A DNA stretch of 64,000 nt from positions 486,021 through 550,020 of the forward strand of contig JAIUNU010000001.1 in NCBI GenBank assembly GCA_020161365.1, read 5' to 3'. A model generated the notes under the pieces. The model saw only the letters and a list, made by a program, of their open reading frames with translations, was not told where the DNA came from and ran no database searches. Origin of the DNA: Pseudomonadota bacterium (lineage in GTDB: Bacteria > Pseudomonadota > Alphaproteobacteria > Caulobacterales > Caulobacteraceae). Positions 15,620 through 26,065 of the stretch are shown here, piece after piece. The position numbers were made by a program, and so were the translations under genes. Position 1 is the stretch's first letter, and the number at the start of each line of letters is the position of its first letter.

Positions 15620-15997
15620 TCAGGGGCGCGGGTCTGGCGGGGCCGTCGTCGCCCCGCCGCTACGGGTCTGGATCGACTTCAGATAGGCCACGATGGCGGT
15701 AACGTCCTCAGGCGGAAAGGTCCACTCGGGCATCGGGCCGTGGCCGACGGTCAGCCCCTCCGCGAGACCCTCCGCGAGCGCCTCGACGTCGTAACGCTTC
15801 TGAAGCCTCCGAAACGGCGGCGCCTTGGGATTGGGGCTGTCGCCAGTCGTCCCTACGGCGTGGCAGCCAGAACAGTCGCGGGAGACGATCGCCTTGCCCC
15901 GGTCCACGGGATCCGGCGACGACGCGGCCTGACCAACGGACGCGAGTCCCAAGATTACGCTCGATAGCGCTAGGCCAAGCCCGATCCCCACACGCAT
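15620..15997 (-). CDS. Secreted class I cytochrome c
   Basis: The 125-aa protein has a signal peptide (about 1-25, ending GQA) and one haem-binding motif CSGCH (about residues 44-48). A likely Met axial ligand lies in GHGPMPEW, and the C-terminal helix reads VTAIVAYLKSIQ. This is a small monohaem c-type cytochrome for periplasmic electron transfer. ATG 15997 with an upstream GGAGGGG is preferred over GTG 16003. No redox partner gene is adjacent. Confidence 0.9.
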   Translation of the reverse strand: MRVGIGLGLALSSVILGLASVGQAASSPDPVDRGKAIVSRDCSGCHAVGTTGDSPNPKAPPFRRLQKRYDVEALAEGLAEGLTVGHGPMPEWTFPPEDVTAIVAYLKSIQTRSGGATTAPPDPRP

Positions 15998-16068
15998 CGC
16001 CACCCCTCCGAAAAGGCTAAGGTGGAGCCATTCACCGTTCCCACCTTGATGCAGGTCAAGCCAGGGGC

Positions 16069-16629
16069 CTATTCGGCGTACAGCGCCAGCGCCTCAAGGC
16101 ACAATTCCAGGCCGGTGAGGTCGCGCAACGGATCTTCGGTGACGATCACGAAAAGGCGCCGCGCCTCGCCCCAGAGCATGACGGTCTCGGGAAGGCCGTG
16201 GTCTTCGATCACGCAGCCGTCGCCATCACGCCAGACACGGTCTTCGTCCAGGGTCGCGCCGAGCGCGGTATCGACGCGCGCGACATACTCGGCCTGGATC
16301 TCGTGGGTCACGTTCATATAGGCGAACGTCGGCTTGCCCAATCCCGCCAGCACGCCCGCCTCGAACACCGTCGCGGTGTCGGCCGTAGGGCCCCGGAATG
16401 GGGTCAGATTGATGACGCCGGCGTCGGCCTGGCGCAATTGCGCCATGCGGGCCGCGTAGAATTGTCTAGCCTCGAGTTCATCGCCCGTATCGCCGACAGG
16501 CATGCGGGCGGGGACCAGGGCCTCGAGCCCGGCTTCAAGGCATAGCGCCCGCTGACGCGACGCCTGGATGTCGAAATCGGGAAGCCACACCTCTGGGCCG
16601 GCCAGCCATAGGGAACGAACGGGTTTCAT
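16069..16629 (-). CDS. Nucleoside 2-deoxyribosyltransferase-like protein
   Basis: The 186-aa protein matches the nucleoside 2-deoxyribosyltransferase fold: LWLAGPEVW near the N-terminus, LTPFRGPTADTATVFEAGVLAGLGKP with the conserved Asp and Glu (FEAG), and TFAYMN. Family members exchange bases on deoxynucleosides or cleave N-glycosidic bonds. Activity here is inferred. It is transcribed alone between the cytochrome c gene and a divergent CAP protein gene. Confidence 0.78.
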   Translation of the reverse strand: MKPVRSLWLAGPEVWLPDFDIQASRQRALCLEAGLEALVPARMPVGDTGDELEARQFYAARMAQLRQADAGVINLTPFRGPTADTATVFEAGVLAGLGKPTFAYMNVTHEIQAEYVARVDTALGATLDEDRVWRDGDGCVIEDHGLPETVMLWGEARRLFVIVTEDPLRDLTGLELCLEALALYAE

Positions 16630-16697
16630 GCCGCCTTAGGTCTGGTCCCGAGAGGCGGGTGTCAATGCTGGGCCTGTTTTCGGGCTGCGGAGATCGA

Positions 16698-17495
16698 ATG
16701 CGGACTATTGCACGCAGAACCTTGCTGACCACAGGTTTGGCCCTGGCGGCCTCCTCCGCCTTGGCGGCGCCGGCAGCCCCTTGGATCGCCTACGAGCGCC
16801 GTCTACGCGGGCTGTTGTCCGATCCGCCGGGCGGTGACTTCGATCCCGACTTCGAAGAGACCCTGCTCGATCTGAACAACATCTACCGCCAGCGCCAGGG
16901 CCCCGCGCCGTTGGCCTGGGACGAGGGCCTCAGGCTCGCCGCCCGCGCACACGCCGCCGATGTCGCGGTCACTGGCGTCTTCGAGCACATGACCCGCGAA
17001 GGGTTCTCTCCCGCCGGACGGGTGGGCCTGTTCGCGCGCGATCTGGTGGGCGCGCCCGGCGAGAACATCGCGATGCGTCGCAATGCTGCCAGCGCCGTGA
17101 CCTACGACCAGATCATGAACCAGTGGAAGACCAGCCCCGGCCACCGCGCCAATCTGCTGGCGCCGGGTTTCACCCATGTCGGCTACGGGGTGTTCCGTCA
17201 GGGACCGCGCGTCATCGCTGTCGGCGCCTACGCCGAGGTCAGCGCCCGCCTCGCCGGTCCCGCGCCTTTGCGGGTGCGGACGACCGACGAGATCGCCCGC
17301 GCCCTATCGTACGCGACGCCGGCGATCCGGCAGTTCTCTGTCTCCGAACCCGGCGGCGAGGTGCTGACCGCGACCTATCTGGAGGATCGCGCCGCCACGG
17401 CGCTCAAGCCCGGCGCCTGGCAGTTGCGCCCTCACCTATCGAGCGGCGAGCACCGCTACCAGGTGGCCTGGGGACCTGTATTCGTGCTCGGCTAG
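16698..17495 (+). CDS. Secreted CAP (SCP/PR-1) domain protein
   Basis: From the ATG at 16698 (GGAG upstream) the product is 265 aa. The N-terminus ARRTLLTTGLALAASSALA resembles a twin-arginine signal. The CAP domain (about 55-190) shows AARAHAADVAVTGVFEHMT, then GENIAM and QWKTSPGHRANLLAPGFTHVGYG, which carry the two His and two acidic residues of the CAP cavity. CAP proteins are extracytoplasmic; the bacterial role is largely unknown. The C-terminal 80 residues are not recognisable. A longer start at 16659 is possible. Confidence 0.85.
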   Translation: MRTIARRTLLTTGLALAASSALAAPAAPWIAYERRLRGLLSDPPGGDFDPDFEETLLDLNNIYRQRQGPAPLAWDEGLRLAARAHAADVAVTGVFEHMTREGFSPAGRVGLFARDLVGAPGENIAMRRNAASAVTYDQIMNQWKTSPGHRANLLAPGFTHVGYGVFRQGPRVIAVGAYAEVSARLAGPAPLRVRTTDEIARALSYATPAIRQFSVSEPGGEVLTATYLEDRAATALKPGAWQLRPHLSSGEHRYQVAWGPVFVLG

Positions 17496-17497
17496 CC

Positions 17498-18076
17498 CTA
17501 CTGGGCCACCGCCAGGGCCTCGATGCGGATGTTGACCGCATCGCCGATCGCGCCCGCCCCGATGGTGTGGCCGAACGCCTTGCGGCTGATCTGGCCAGTG
17601 ATGGTGAATCCGGCCTGCTTCTTCTGATTGTTGCCGACGCCCATCTTGTTGAGCTTGACGTCCAGGGTGACCGGTTGGGTCACGCCCATGACCGTCATGT
17701 CGCCGGTGACCTTGGCGGTAGTTTCGCCCGTCTTCTCGACCTTGGTCGACTTGAAGGTCATGGTCGGGTTCTTGGCGGCGTTCAGCCAGCGTTCGGCCTT
17801 CAGATGCTCATCACGAGCGGTGTTGGCGGTGAGAATGCTGCCGACGGCGACGGTGGCTTCGACGCGCGACTTTTCCGGCGCCGCCTCGTCCAGCCAGATT
17901 GTGCCTTCCGACTGGGCGAACAGGCCCAGGATCGAGGTGAAGCCCATCCGGTCGATCGAGAAGAAGGTCTCGGTGTGCGAAGAATCCAGCTTGTAGGCGA
18001 CTTCTTCGGCAAAGGCCGGGGCGGCGGCGACCGACAGGGCGGCGCCGGCGATCATGGCGGCGAGCAGGCGTTTCAT
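17498..18076 (-). CDS. YceI family periplasmic protein
   Basis: The 192-aa protein has a signal peptide (about 1-23, AFA|EE) and the YceI lipocalin-like barrel: YKLDSSHTETFFSIDRMGF at the start, FKSTKVEKTGETTAKVTGDMTVMGVTQPVTLDV in the middle, and GFTITGQISRKAFG near the end. Relatives bind long-chain isoprenoids in a hydrophobic pocket; the ligand here is inferred. Its 3' end is 2 bases from the convergent CAP gene. Confidence 0.92.
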   Translation of the reverse strand: MKRLLAAMIAGAALSVAAAPAFAEEVAYKLDSSHTETFFSIDRMGFTSILGLFAQSEGTIWLDEAAPEKSRVEATVAVGSILTANTARDEHLKAERWLNAAKNPTMTFKSTKVEKTGETTAKVTGDMTVMGVTQPVTLDVKLNKMGVGNNQKKQAGFTITGQISRKAFGHTIGAGAIGDAVNIRIEALAVAQ

Positions 18077-18176
18077 GGAGCGTCTCCTTCGTCATTCCCA
18101 GGCGGGAGCGGCGGCGAGCTTCCCGTGCGGCGATGAACCGCGCAACCCACAAACGCCAGCCTCTTTCCTGTCGATC

Positions 18177-18656
18177 TCAGGCCACCAGTTCCGGCAAAAG
18201 CTCATCAAGTTGCTCGAACTGGACCGGCAGACCTGCGGCGGACCCTTGGAGCGCCTCATCGCAGGCCGCCTTGCTGGGATAGAGTTCGCTGAGCGTCAGC
18301 AACGTCTTGCCGGCCCGATCCTCGAAGGTCACCGTCGTCACGGTGATCTCGCCGCTCTCTTCATTGGTCCAGACGATCCGCGAGGGTGGCGTCACGTCCG
18401 TGTACTTGCCGTAGAACGCCATGGCGTTGGCCGCGTCGAGCCCGAACTCCAGGCGATAGCCGCCGCCCGTGCGGACATCCATCTCGCAGGCTCGCAGAGG
18501 CACGCCCAACGCCTTGGGAACCCACCAACGCTGAAAGAGCTCAGCCTTAGACCAAGCCTCGAAGACGATCTCGACCGGGGCGTCGAAAAGGCGGGTCACC
18601 ACCAATTCGCAATCCGACCTTCGCTCCACCGCAGTTTCATTCTTTCCGACCATCAC
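18177..18656 (-). CDS. SRPBCC (AHSA1-like) domain protein
   Basis: The 159-aa protein has the START/Bet-v-1-type fold signature of the AHSA1 branch: LVVTRLFDAPVEIVFEAWSKAELFQRWWVP at residues about 19-48 and VTTVTFEDRAGKTLLTLSELYPS later. These proteins have a hydrophobic cavity; ligand and role are unknown. Its start overlaps the end of the upstream ArsR regulator by 20 bases, a pairing seen repeatedly in bacteria and indicating a two-gene operon. Confidence 0.85.
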   Translation of the reverse strand: MMVGKNETAVERRSDCELVVTRLFDAPVEIVFEAWSKAELFQRWWVPKALGVPLRACEMDVRTGGGYRLEFGLDAANAMAFYGKYTDVTPPSRIVWTNEESGEITVTTVTFEDRAGKTLLTLSELYPSKAACDEALQGSAAGLPVQFEQLDELLPELVA

Positions 18657-18996
18657 GGTCCTCCCTCCGTTTCAAGTCTTCGACGACGTCGTCGAGCGCA
18701 TCGAACCGTAGCGCCCAGCGCTGGCGATACCGCTCGATCCAAGCGGCTTCAGCCTCGAGGCCGCCGTCCTGTAGGCGACAGAGCCTGACGCGTCCGACCT
18801 TCTGGGTGATCACCAGCCCCGCCTCCTCAAGCAGGCTGACGTGCTTCTTCATGCCCGTCAGGGTCATGCCGAACCGCTGCGCCAGATCCGTGATCGAGGC
18901 CTCCCCTCGTCCCAGGTGCTCCAGCACGCCCCGGCGCGTCGGATCCGACAGGGCGGCGAAAGACACATCAAGGCGGGCGGCGCTTTGCTGAACCAT
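18637..18996 (-). CDS. ArsR family winged-helix regulator
   Basis: The 119-aa protein starting MVQQSAARLDVSFAAL has an ArsR-type winged helix: SDPTRRGVLEHLGRGEASITDLAQRFGMTLTGMKKHVSLLEEAGLV (about residues 15-60). No Cys cluster typical of metal sensors is present. It is in the SRPBCC-associated subgroup and likely autoregulates the pair. The frame is open upstream to 19038, but conservation begins at 18996. Confidence 0.87.
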   Translation of the reverse strand: MVQQSAARLDVSFAALSDPTRRGVLEHLGRGEASITDLAQRFGMTLTGMKKHVSLLEEAGLVITQKVGRVRLCRLQDGGLEAEAAWIERYRQRWALRFDALDDVVEDLKRREDRDGRKE

Positions 18997-19043
18997 TTGG
19001 TTTAGTATGCACGCAAGCCCGCCCCGTGCAAGCGGCAAACGAA

Positions 19044-19070
19044 AAGCCCTCGGCCTGAGGCCGAGGGCTT
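19044..19070 (-). terminator. Intrinsic terminator of ilvC
   Basis: AAGCCCTCGGCC (19044-19055) and GGCCGAGGGCTT (19059-19070) form a 12-bp stem. On the minus strand it is followed by TTTTCG, and it lies just past the ilvC stop codon. Confidence 0.85.
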
Positions 19071-19096
19071 CGCGGGATCAGTTTGGGGACTGAAAC

Positions 19097-20210
<1,114 letters not shown>

Positions 20211-20394
20211 GGCGAAGCCGACAGAACGCCGAAATACGGAAGCCTTTGCGTCCGCTTTTACGCGCTCCGGCGGAGCTGCGCCATGCGGCGCTGCACGCGA
20301 ACCCCTTCGCAAGCGCGAATTCGTGGATATGGAGCTGCAACGAGAAAAGGGCGGAAGCTATCGCGTCCGCCCCTCGGTTCACCGCCGCGCCGGC

Positions 20395-21330
20395 CTACCA
20401 AAACAGATCGTAGTAGACGCTCAGCACCTGGCCGCTCCAGACGTCGACTAGCAGAGCGTTGTCACCGACCCGGACCCACTCGCAGCCGATCGGGGGCTGC
20501 GGCAAGCCATAGCGCCAAGCATCCAGATAGTAGGACGGCGAGTACCAGCCATACGGAAGGTAGTCACCGAACGACCACGCCCTGGCATACCAGCCGCTCG
20601 GATAGCGATAGGCCGGCGCGCGATAGCGTTGGGCCGACCGGAAGCTTGGGCGATAGTAGCCGCGATCATAGTGCTGACGCCCGCGGTCACGATCGCGATA
20701 CTGTCCATACCCGGGGCGACGGTCGTCGCGATCCCAGCCGCCGCGATCCCAACCGCCACGATTGTCCCAACGATCGTTGTCGCGGCCGCGACGATCGTCC
20801 CTGCCGCGGTCCCGGTCCTCCCCCCGATTGTCATCCCGGTTCCAGCCGCCGCGATTGTTGTTGTCGCGATTCCAGCCGCTCCGATCGCGGTTGTTATCGT
20901 CCCCGCGGTTCCAGCCGCTTCCGCCGACATTGCTCTGAGGCGGTTGAGGTTGAGGTTGAGGTTGGGGTCGGTCTCCGCCACGGTTCCACCCGCCACCGTT
21001 CCCGTCAGGACGGTTACCCCGATCACCACGCTCTCCCCGATCGCCGCGATTCCAGCCGCTCTCGCCTTGCTGCTGTTGCGGTTGAGGTTGCGCCTGCGGT
21101 TGAGGTTGCGGACGATCTCCGCCCCGGTTCCAACCGCCCTGACCGCCGCGATCGCCACGATCACCGCCCTGCCAGCCGCCGCGATCACCTCGATCGCCGC
21201 GCGGACCGCCATCGCGCTGCTCGCGCTGGGCCTGCTGCTGTTGGGCGACCACCGCCCCGGCGGCGCCGGCCTCCGCAGCCGCGCCCCCAATCAGCGAAAG
21301 CAGCATCGCGGTCGTGATCAGACGTTTCAT
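20395..21330 (-). CDS. Secreted RcnB-like protein with long Arg/Gly/Asp/Asn-rich low-complexity region
   Basis: The 311-aa protein starts MKRLITTAMLLSLIGGAAAEAG, a signal peptide. About residues 30-205 are low complexity, built from repeated GWNRG(D), DRGGWN and DRPQPQPQ modules. The C-terminal part (about 220-311) has the RcnB pattern, YRAPAYRYPSGW then LPYGWYSP and a final strand CEWVRVGDNALLVDVWSGQVLSVYYDLFW. RcnB in E. coli is a periplasmic protein influencing Ni/Co homeostasis, but metal function here is unproven. The ATG at 21330 is preferred to an upstream frame extension because it begins the signal peptide. Confidence 0.8.
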   Translation of the reverse strand: MKRLITTAMLLSLIGGAAAEAGAAGAVVAQQQQAQREQRDGGPRGDRGDRGGWQGGDRGDRGGQGGWNRGGDRPQPQPQAQPQPQQQQGESGWNRGDRGERGDRGNRPDGNGGGWNRGGDRPQPQPQPQPPQSNVGGSGWNRGDDNNRDRSGWNRDNNNRGGWNRDDNRGEDRDRGRDDRRGRDNDRWDNRGGWDRGGWDRDDRRPGYGQYRDRDRGRQHYDRGYYRPSFRSAQRYRAPAYRYPSGWYARAWSFGDYLPYGWYSPSYYLDAWRYGLPQPPIGCEWVRVGDNALLVDVWSGQVLSVYYDLFW

Positions 21331-21424
21331 TTCCTGCTCCGAAGGGCCTTGAAGCATGGCCCGGGCTTGTCCCTTGATAGCAGCATCGGACTCGCCGGAT
21401 GAACCGAGCTTGAACGGAGCCAGG

Positions 21425-21985
21425 ATGAGCGCGCACCCCAACGATATCGTCGGCTTCTGGCGCCATGCCGGCCCCAGCAAGTGGTTCGCCAAGGATCAGG
21501 CGTTCGACGCCGCGATCGCCTTGAAATTCGAGCAAACCCACTATCGCGCCTCGATGCGCAAGTATGACGCCTGGAACCAGACGCCTCACGGCGCCCTGGC
21601 GCTGCTGATCCTGCTCGATCAGTTCCCGCGCAATATGTACCGAGGCACCCCGCACGCCTTCGCCACCGATCCGCTGGCGCGAATGTTCGCGCGCGAGGCC
21701 ATCGCCGCCGGGCATGACCAGGACCCTGCGATCCCGCTGGAGCTGCGCAGGTTCTTCTACCTGCCGTTCGAACACTCGGAGTCGCTGGTCGACCAGGAGT
21801 TCAGCGTCCAACTGTTCGCCACGCTGCAGGCCGACACCGGCGACGAGGAGTCGATGAAGTACGCGATTATCCACCGCGATATTATCGCCCGGTTCGGCCG
21901 CTTCCCCCACCGCAACCTGGGCCTGGGCCGCGAGACTACCGAGGCCGAGCAGGAGTTCCTGGACGAGGGCGGCTTTGCGGGGTGA
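21425..21985 (+). CDS. DUF924 family protein
   Basis: The 186-aa protein has the DUF924 signature: IVGFWRHAGPSKWFAKDQAFD at the N-terminus, ALALLILLDQFPRNMYRGTPHAFATDP in the middle, and FYLPFEHSESLVDQE. It is a helical repeat-like fold of unknown function. The ATG at 21425 is chosen since conservation begins with NDIVGFW. It is divergent from the RcnB-like gene (about 95 bases) and precedes thyA on the same strand by 88 bases. Confidence 0.88.
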   Translation: MSAHPNDIVGFWRHAGPSKWFAKDQAFDAAIALKFEQTHYRASMRKYDAWNQTPHGALALLILLDQFPRNMYRGTPHAFATDPLARMFAREAIAAGHDQDPAIPLELRRFFYLPFEHSESLVDQEFSVQLFATLQADTGDEESMKYAIIHRDIIARFGRFPHRNLGLGRETTEAEQEFLDEGGFAG

Positions 21986-22072
21986 CGCCTCGCTGAGTCA
22001 GTCCGCTCCGGCTGTGGACGGGCCAAGGCGCCGCAGTGTTCAACGAGACGATTCGCCGCCACAGTGTCAGCC

Positions 22073-22915
22073 ATGAGCACCGCCGTCCTTGACGCCCCGA
22101 AAGCCGCCGCCGCCGACCATCCCGAGCGGCAGTATCTGAGCCTGCTGGCCGATATCCTGGCCAACGGGGTTGAGCGCGGTGACCGCACGGGCACCGGCAC
22201 GCTCGGCGTCTTCGGCCGGCAGATCCGCTTTGATCTGGCCAAGGGCTTCCCGGTCCTGACCACCAAGAAGCTGCACCTGCGCTCGATCATCATCGAGCTA
22301 CTGTGGTTCCTGAAGGGCGACACCAACATCGCCTACCTCAAGGACAACGGCGTGCGCATCTGGGACGAGTGGGCCGACGAGAACGGCGACCTTGGCCCGG
22401 TCTATGGCAAGCAATGGCGCTCGTGGGCCACGCCCGACGGCCGGGTGATCGATCAGATCTCGGCCCTGGTCGAGAACCTGAAGACCAACCCCAACAGCCG
22501 TCGCCACATCGTCACGGCCTGGAATCCGGCCGATGTCGACGACATGGCCCTGCCGCCCTGCCACTGCCTGTTCCAGTTCTTCGTCGCCGACGGAAAACTG
22601 AGCTGCCAGCTCTACCAGCGCAGCGCCGACGTGTTCCTGGGCGTGCCGTTCAACATCGCATCTTACGCCCTGCTGACCCTGATGGTCGCAAAGGTCGTCG
22701 GCCTGGAGCCCGGCGAATTCGTGCACACCTTTGGCGACGCGCACCTCTATCTGAACCACCTCGACCAGGCCCGCGAACAGCTGACGCGCGAGCCCTTCGA
22801 CTTCCCGACCATGAAGATCGCCGACAAGCGCGACCTCTTTGGCTTCGAGTACGAGGACTTCACGCTGGAGGGCTATCAGGCCCACCCGCACATCAAGGCC
22901 GAGGTTTCGGTCTAG
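22073..22915 (+). CDS. thyA: Thymidylate synthase (ThyA)
   Basis: It makes dTMP from dUMP with methylene-tetrahydrofolate, producing dihydrofolate. The catalytic Cys is in [12 protein letters not shown], the dUMP-binding Arg in [12 protein letters not shown], and the C-terminal end is AEVSV. Residues [13 protein letters not shown] form the N-terminal phosphate loop. Length of 280 aa fits the family with a slightly extended N-terminus. The ATG at 22073 is preferred to a GTG three codons upstream. folA, which regenerates tetrahydrofolate, is 1.1 kb downstream. Confidence 0.97.
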   Translation: MSTAVLDAPKAAAADHPERQYLSLLADILANGVERGDRTGTGTLGVFGRQIRFDLAKGFPVLTTKKLHLRSIIIELLWFLKGDTNIAYLKDNGVRIWDEWADENGDLGPVYGKQWRSWATPDGRVIDQISALVENLKTNPNSRRHIVTAWNPADVDDMALPPCHCLFQFFVADGKLSCQLYQRSADVFLGVPFNIASYALLTLMVAKVVGLEPGEFVHTFGDAHLYLNHLDQAREQLTREPFDFPTMKIADKRDLFGFEYEDFTLEGYQAHPHIKAEVSV

Positions 22916-23934
22916 GGCTTGAGAACGATCTTCCCCGCCAGTTGGGCGGACTGCAGCAGGGCTTGGGCCTGGCCGGCCTGATCGAGCGGCAGGACCCTGG
23001 CGATCTTCGGCCGGATCGCACCCTCGCCGATCAGGCTGAGCACCCGAGCCAGATCCTGGCGGTAAGGCTCTGGACGGGCGTTGCGCCACGAGGTGACGTT
23101 GTATCCAACCACGCCCCGGCTGCCACTGAACAGCTTCAGCGCCGACAGCCGATCGGCCAGTAGCATCTTGAGCATCGCAGCGGGACGCGCCTTGCCCCCC
23201 TTGGTGGCGTCGTAGCCACCGTACAGCACCGCCGTTCCACCATCACGCAGAGCGGCCATCGAGGCGGTCTTGAGGTGCGCGCCACCCACATGGTCGAAGG
23301 CCGCGACGACGCCGCCTCCAGATAGAGTCCGCGCCCGCTCGGCGACAGCCTCCGCGCGGTAGTCTACATGAACGCCGCCATTGGCCTCTACGTCGGCCTT
23401 TTTGCCCGCTGAGGCCGTACCGATCGCCCGCACCCCCGCCAGGCGCGCCAAGTCCAGCAGGAGCCCTCCGACGCCGCCGGCGGCGCCGTGGACCAGGATC
23501 CACTCTCCCGGCGCGGCTGTCGCGACGCGATGGAACATCTGCCAGGCTGTCAGACCGTTCAGCACGCCAGCGACCAAGGCTTCGGCGGGCGGGCCCTCGG
23601 GCGCGGCCACCAGATAGCGCGCCTCGACGTTACGGCGCGAGGCGTACGAGCCGGTCACTGTCAGGGCCGCAACCCGCTGCCCAACGGTGAAGCCCTGCAC
23701 ATCGGGACCAAGGGCCTCGATCCGCCCCACGAAATCGTAGCCCGGCGTCACCGGCGCCTTCACGCCCGGATAAAGACCCGTGCGCATCACGATATCGGCA
23801 AAGGCGACGCCGGCGGCCTCGATCGCCACCCGCGCTTCGCCAGGACCGGGCGGCGGCAGAGCGACCTCGCGCCCTGTGAGCACCTCGACCCCACCCGTAC
23901 GGGCCATGTGCATCTCGAACGCCGTCACCGACAT
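22912..23934 (-). CDS. Zinc-free medium-chain dehydrogenase (quinone oxidoreductase-like)
   Basis: The protein of about 340 aa is in the MDR superfamily: a GroES-like N-terminal domain (about 25-125, [15 protein letters not shown]) and an NADPH-binding Rossmann domain with [18 protein letters not shown] (about 150-167). The zinc-ligand pattern of alcohol dehydrogenases is absent, so it belongs to the quinone oxidoreductase/enoyl reductase branch. The substrate is not predictable. Its 3' end overlaps thyA by 4 bases, and it sits between thyA and folA on the opposite strand. Confidence 0.88.
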   Translation of the reverse strand: MSVTAFEMHMARTGGVEVLTGREVALPPPGPGEARVAIEAAGVAFADIVMRTGLYPGVKAPVTPGYDFVGRIEALGPDVQGFTVGQRVAALTVTGSYASRRNVEARYLVAAPEGPPAEALVAGVLNGLTAWQMFHRVATAAPGEWILVHGAAGGVGGLLLDLARLAGVRAIGTASAGKKADVEANGGVHVDYRAEAVAERARTLSGGGVVAAFDHVGGAHLKTASMAALRDGGTAVLYGGYDATKGGKARPAAMLKMLLADRLSALKLFSGSRGVVGYNVTSWRNARPEPYRQDLARVLSLIGEGAIRPKIARVLPLDQAGQAQALLQSAQLAGKIVLKP

Positions 23935-24032
23935 CACGCCCCCCCGACCATTACCTCGGCGAACAGAGTTATCGACGTTCAGGTTTGGATCAAGGCATGG
24001 CGCATAGGGGCGACGCTCGCTAATCAGGAGAC

Positions 24033-24548
24033 ATGAGCATGCCCACCCTCGCCATTGTCGTCGCCCGCGCCGCCAACGGGGTGATCGGTCGCGATGGCGA
24101 CCTGCCCTGGCGGCTGAAATCCGATCTAGCCCTGTTCAAGGCCAACACGCTCTTCAAGCCCATCATTATGGGCCGCAAGACCTGGGACAGCCTGCCGCGC
24201 AAGCCGCTGCCCGGGCGGACCAATATCGTCCTCTCCCGAGATCAGAGCTTTGAACCCGAGGGCGCGGTGGCCTGCGAAACCTGGATGGAGGCGGTGGAGA
24301 TCGCACGCGAGCAGGCCGCAGACGACGGAGCGGACGAAGTCTGCGTGATTGGCGGCCGCGCCCTGTTCGAACTGGCCCTGCCCAAGGCCCGACGCCTGTA
24401 CCTGACCGAGGTCGCCGCCGAGGTCGAGGGTGACGTGCGTTTTCCCGAATTCGATGAAGCGCTCTGGGCCGAGGTTCGGCGGGAAGAGCATCCCGCCGGC
24501 GTCGGCGATGATCACGCCTTTACATTCCGGGTGCTGGAACGGCGCTAG
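24033..24548 (+). CDS. folA: Dihydrofolate reductase
   Basis: It reduces dihydrofolate made by ThyA. The 171-aa protein has the substrate-binding start LAIVVARAANGVIGRDGDLPWRLKSDLALFK (about 6-36, with the catalytic Asp in SDLALFK), the NADPH motif GRKTWDSLP, and CVIGGRALFELAL (about 108-120). AGGAG precedes ATG 24033. It belongs functionally with thyA although an opposite-strand gene separates them. Confidence 0.96.
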   Translation: MSMPTLAIVVARAANGVIGRDGDLPWRLKSDLALFKANTLFKPIIMGRKTWDSLPRKPLPGRTNIVLSRDQSFEPEGAVACETWMEAVEIAREQAADDGADEVCVIGGRALFELALPKARRLYLTEVAAEVEGDVRFPEFDEALWAEVRREEHPAGVGDDHAFTFRVLERR

Positions 24549-24572
24549 AGCCTCGCAAGCCCACTTTAGGGG

Positions 24573-25013
24573 TCACGCCTTAGGCCTGCGCTCCAGATTG
24601 GCGAGCTTCCGCGTCTTGAGAACCTCGCCGGTGCACGCGCGGAAGGTAACTGCGACCTTCCCGCCTCGCCCGGGCGCGGGCAAGGCGTAACCGGCCGGAC
24701 CGATCCGGTGCGCGGTGATGACGATGTTGCTTTGGTTGTCACGATCCCAGCCGGTGCGGAACTGCACACTAGTATCGCCGTAGCGTTTGCTGAGATCCCG
24801 ATCAAAAGCCTTGTGGACCGCGCCGTCCAACACCGGCTTCCAATCGGCGTCCTTCAAAGCCGGGCAGCTAGGGCGCGTCGGCATCGCGGCAACCTTGACC
24901 GCAGGCTTGGGCGTCGACAGCGGAGCGGACAGACGCGGGAGGAAGGGAACCTTGGCGCCGCAGCCCGTCACGACCAAACCCATGGCCGCCGCCGCCAGTA
25001 CAGATAAACGCAT
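24573..25013 (-). CDS. Putative lipoprotein of unknown function
   Basis: From ATG 25013 the product is 146 aa with a lipoprotein signal: MRLSVLAAAAMGLVVTGCGAK, lipobox VTGC with Cys at residue 18. A Pro-rich segment (about 22-45) links to a domain containing Cys residues in RPSCPALKDADW and FRACTGEV. I do not recognise a family. It would be attached to a membrane facing the periplasm. Confidence 0.72.
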   Translation of the reverse strand: MRLSVLAAAAMGLVVTGCGAKVPFLPRLSAPLSTPKPAVKVAAMPTRPSCPALKDADWKPVLDGAVHKAFDRDLSKRYGDTSVQFRTGWDRDNQSNIVITAHRIGPAGYALPAPGRGGKVAVTFRACTGEVLKTRKLANLERRPKA

Positions 25014-25147
25014 CGCAGAATCCCTTGTCCGCAAGTGGGTCCCCGACTCACCGCGAAAGCGCGTCGCGCGCAAGTCACCCTGGCCAGATTCAAACGGGCG
25101 TTTATAGTCTCCTGACCGCCCGTCAGAGGCGTGCAGGGAGACGCAAC

Positions 25148-26059
25148 ATGGATATCAAGCTGGTGGCCGAAGGCCTGCAGTTCCCGGAAGGCCCGATCGC
25201 CATGGCCGACGGCTCGGTGATCCTGACCGAGATCCAGGGGCGGCGCCTGACCCGCGTCTGGCCGGACGGTCGCACGGAGACCGTGGCCGAAACTGGCGGC
25301 GGCCCGAACGGCGCGGCGATCGGTCCGGACGGCGCAATCTACGTCACCAACAATGGCGGCAGCTTCCAGTTCTTCGAGGCCAACGGCCTGAACATTCCCG
25401 GCCCCACGCCCCCGAGCCACACAGGCGGCTCCATTCAGCGGGTGGACCTCCAGACGGGCGCGGTCACGACGCTCTACGCCGACTGTGATGGCAAGCCGCT
25501 GGTGGGGCCCAACGATCTGGTTTTCGACAAGCAAGGCGGCTTCTGGTTCACCGACCATGGCTGCTCCACGCCCGACGGCCGCAAGTACGGAGCGCTGTAC
25601 TACGCCCTGCCGGACGGCTCGAAGATCACCCGCTGGCGCGACCACTTCGTCTCGCCCAACGGCGTGGGCCTCTCGCCCGACGAAAAGACCGTCTACATGG
25701 CCGACACCATGCTGGGACGGCTGTGGTCATTCGATGTCGCTTCGCCGGGGGTCCTGGCGGACGCCCTCCCGCTCCTGCCGGGCAATGTGGTTTGCAACCT
25801 GCCAGGCTATCAGTTGCTGGACAGCCTGGCGGTCGAGGCGGATGGCAAGGTGTGCGTGGCGACGATCATCAACGGCGGGATCACCGCGTTTTCGCCGGAC
25901 GGCTCGACCGAGCACTACGCCTTCCCGGACGTGATCGTGACCAACATCTGCTTCGGCGGCGCGGACATGCGCGATGCGTGGATCACGGCCTCGGGCACCG
26001 GCAAGCTTTACAAGGCGCGGTGGCCTCGACCGGGCCTGAAGCTGAACTTCAACGCGTAG
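25148..26059 (+). CDS. SMP-30/gluconolactonase-like protein
   Basis: The 303-aa protein is a six-bladed propeller of the SMP-30/LRE family, which hydrolyses sugar lactones with a divalent metal. Visible features are LQFPEGPIAMADGSVILTEI (metal-ligand Glu), GGGPNGAAIGPDGAIYVTNNGG, GPNDLVFDKQGGFWFTD (metal-binding Asn and Asp), and SPNGVGLSPDEKTVYMADT. GGGAG precedes ATG 25148, where conservation begins. The natural lactone is unknown. Confidence 0.88.
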   Translation: MDIKLVAEGLQFPEGPIAMADGSVILTEIQGRRLTRVWPDGRTETVAETGGGPNGAAIGPDGAIYVTNNGGSFQFFEANGLNIPGPTPPSHTGGSIQRVDLQTGAVTTLYADCDGKPLVGPNDLVFDKQGGFWFTDHGCSTPDGRKYGALYYALPDGSKITRWRDHFVSPNGVGLSPDEKTVYMADTMLGRLWSFDVASPGVLADALPLLPGNVVCNLPGYQLLDSLAVEADGKVCVATIINGGITAFSPDGSTEHYAFPDVIVTNICFGGADMRDAWITASGTGKLYKARWPRPGLKLNFNA

Positions 26060-26065
26060 GCCGGA

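Noticed and set aside
15961..15975. Second TAGCGCTA (XylR-like core)
   Set aside because: It lies inside the coding sequence of the cytochrome c signal peptide without the flanking operator bases.
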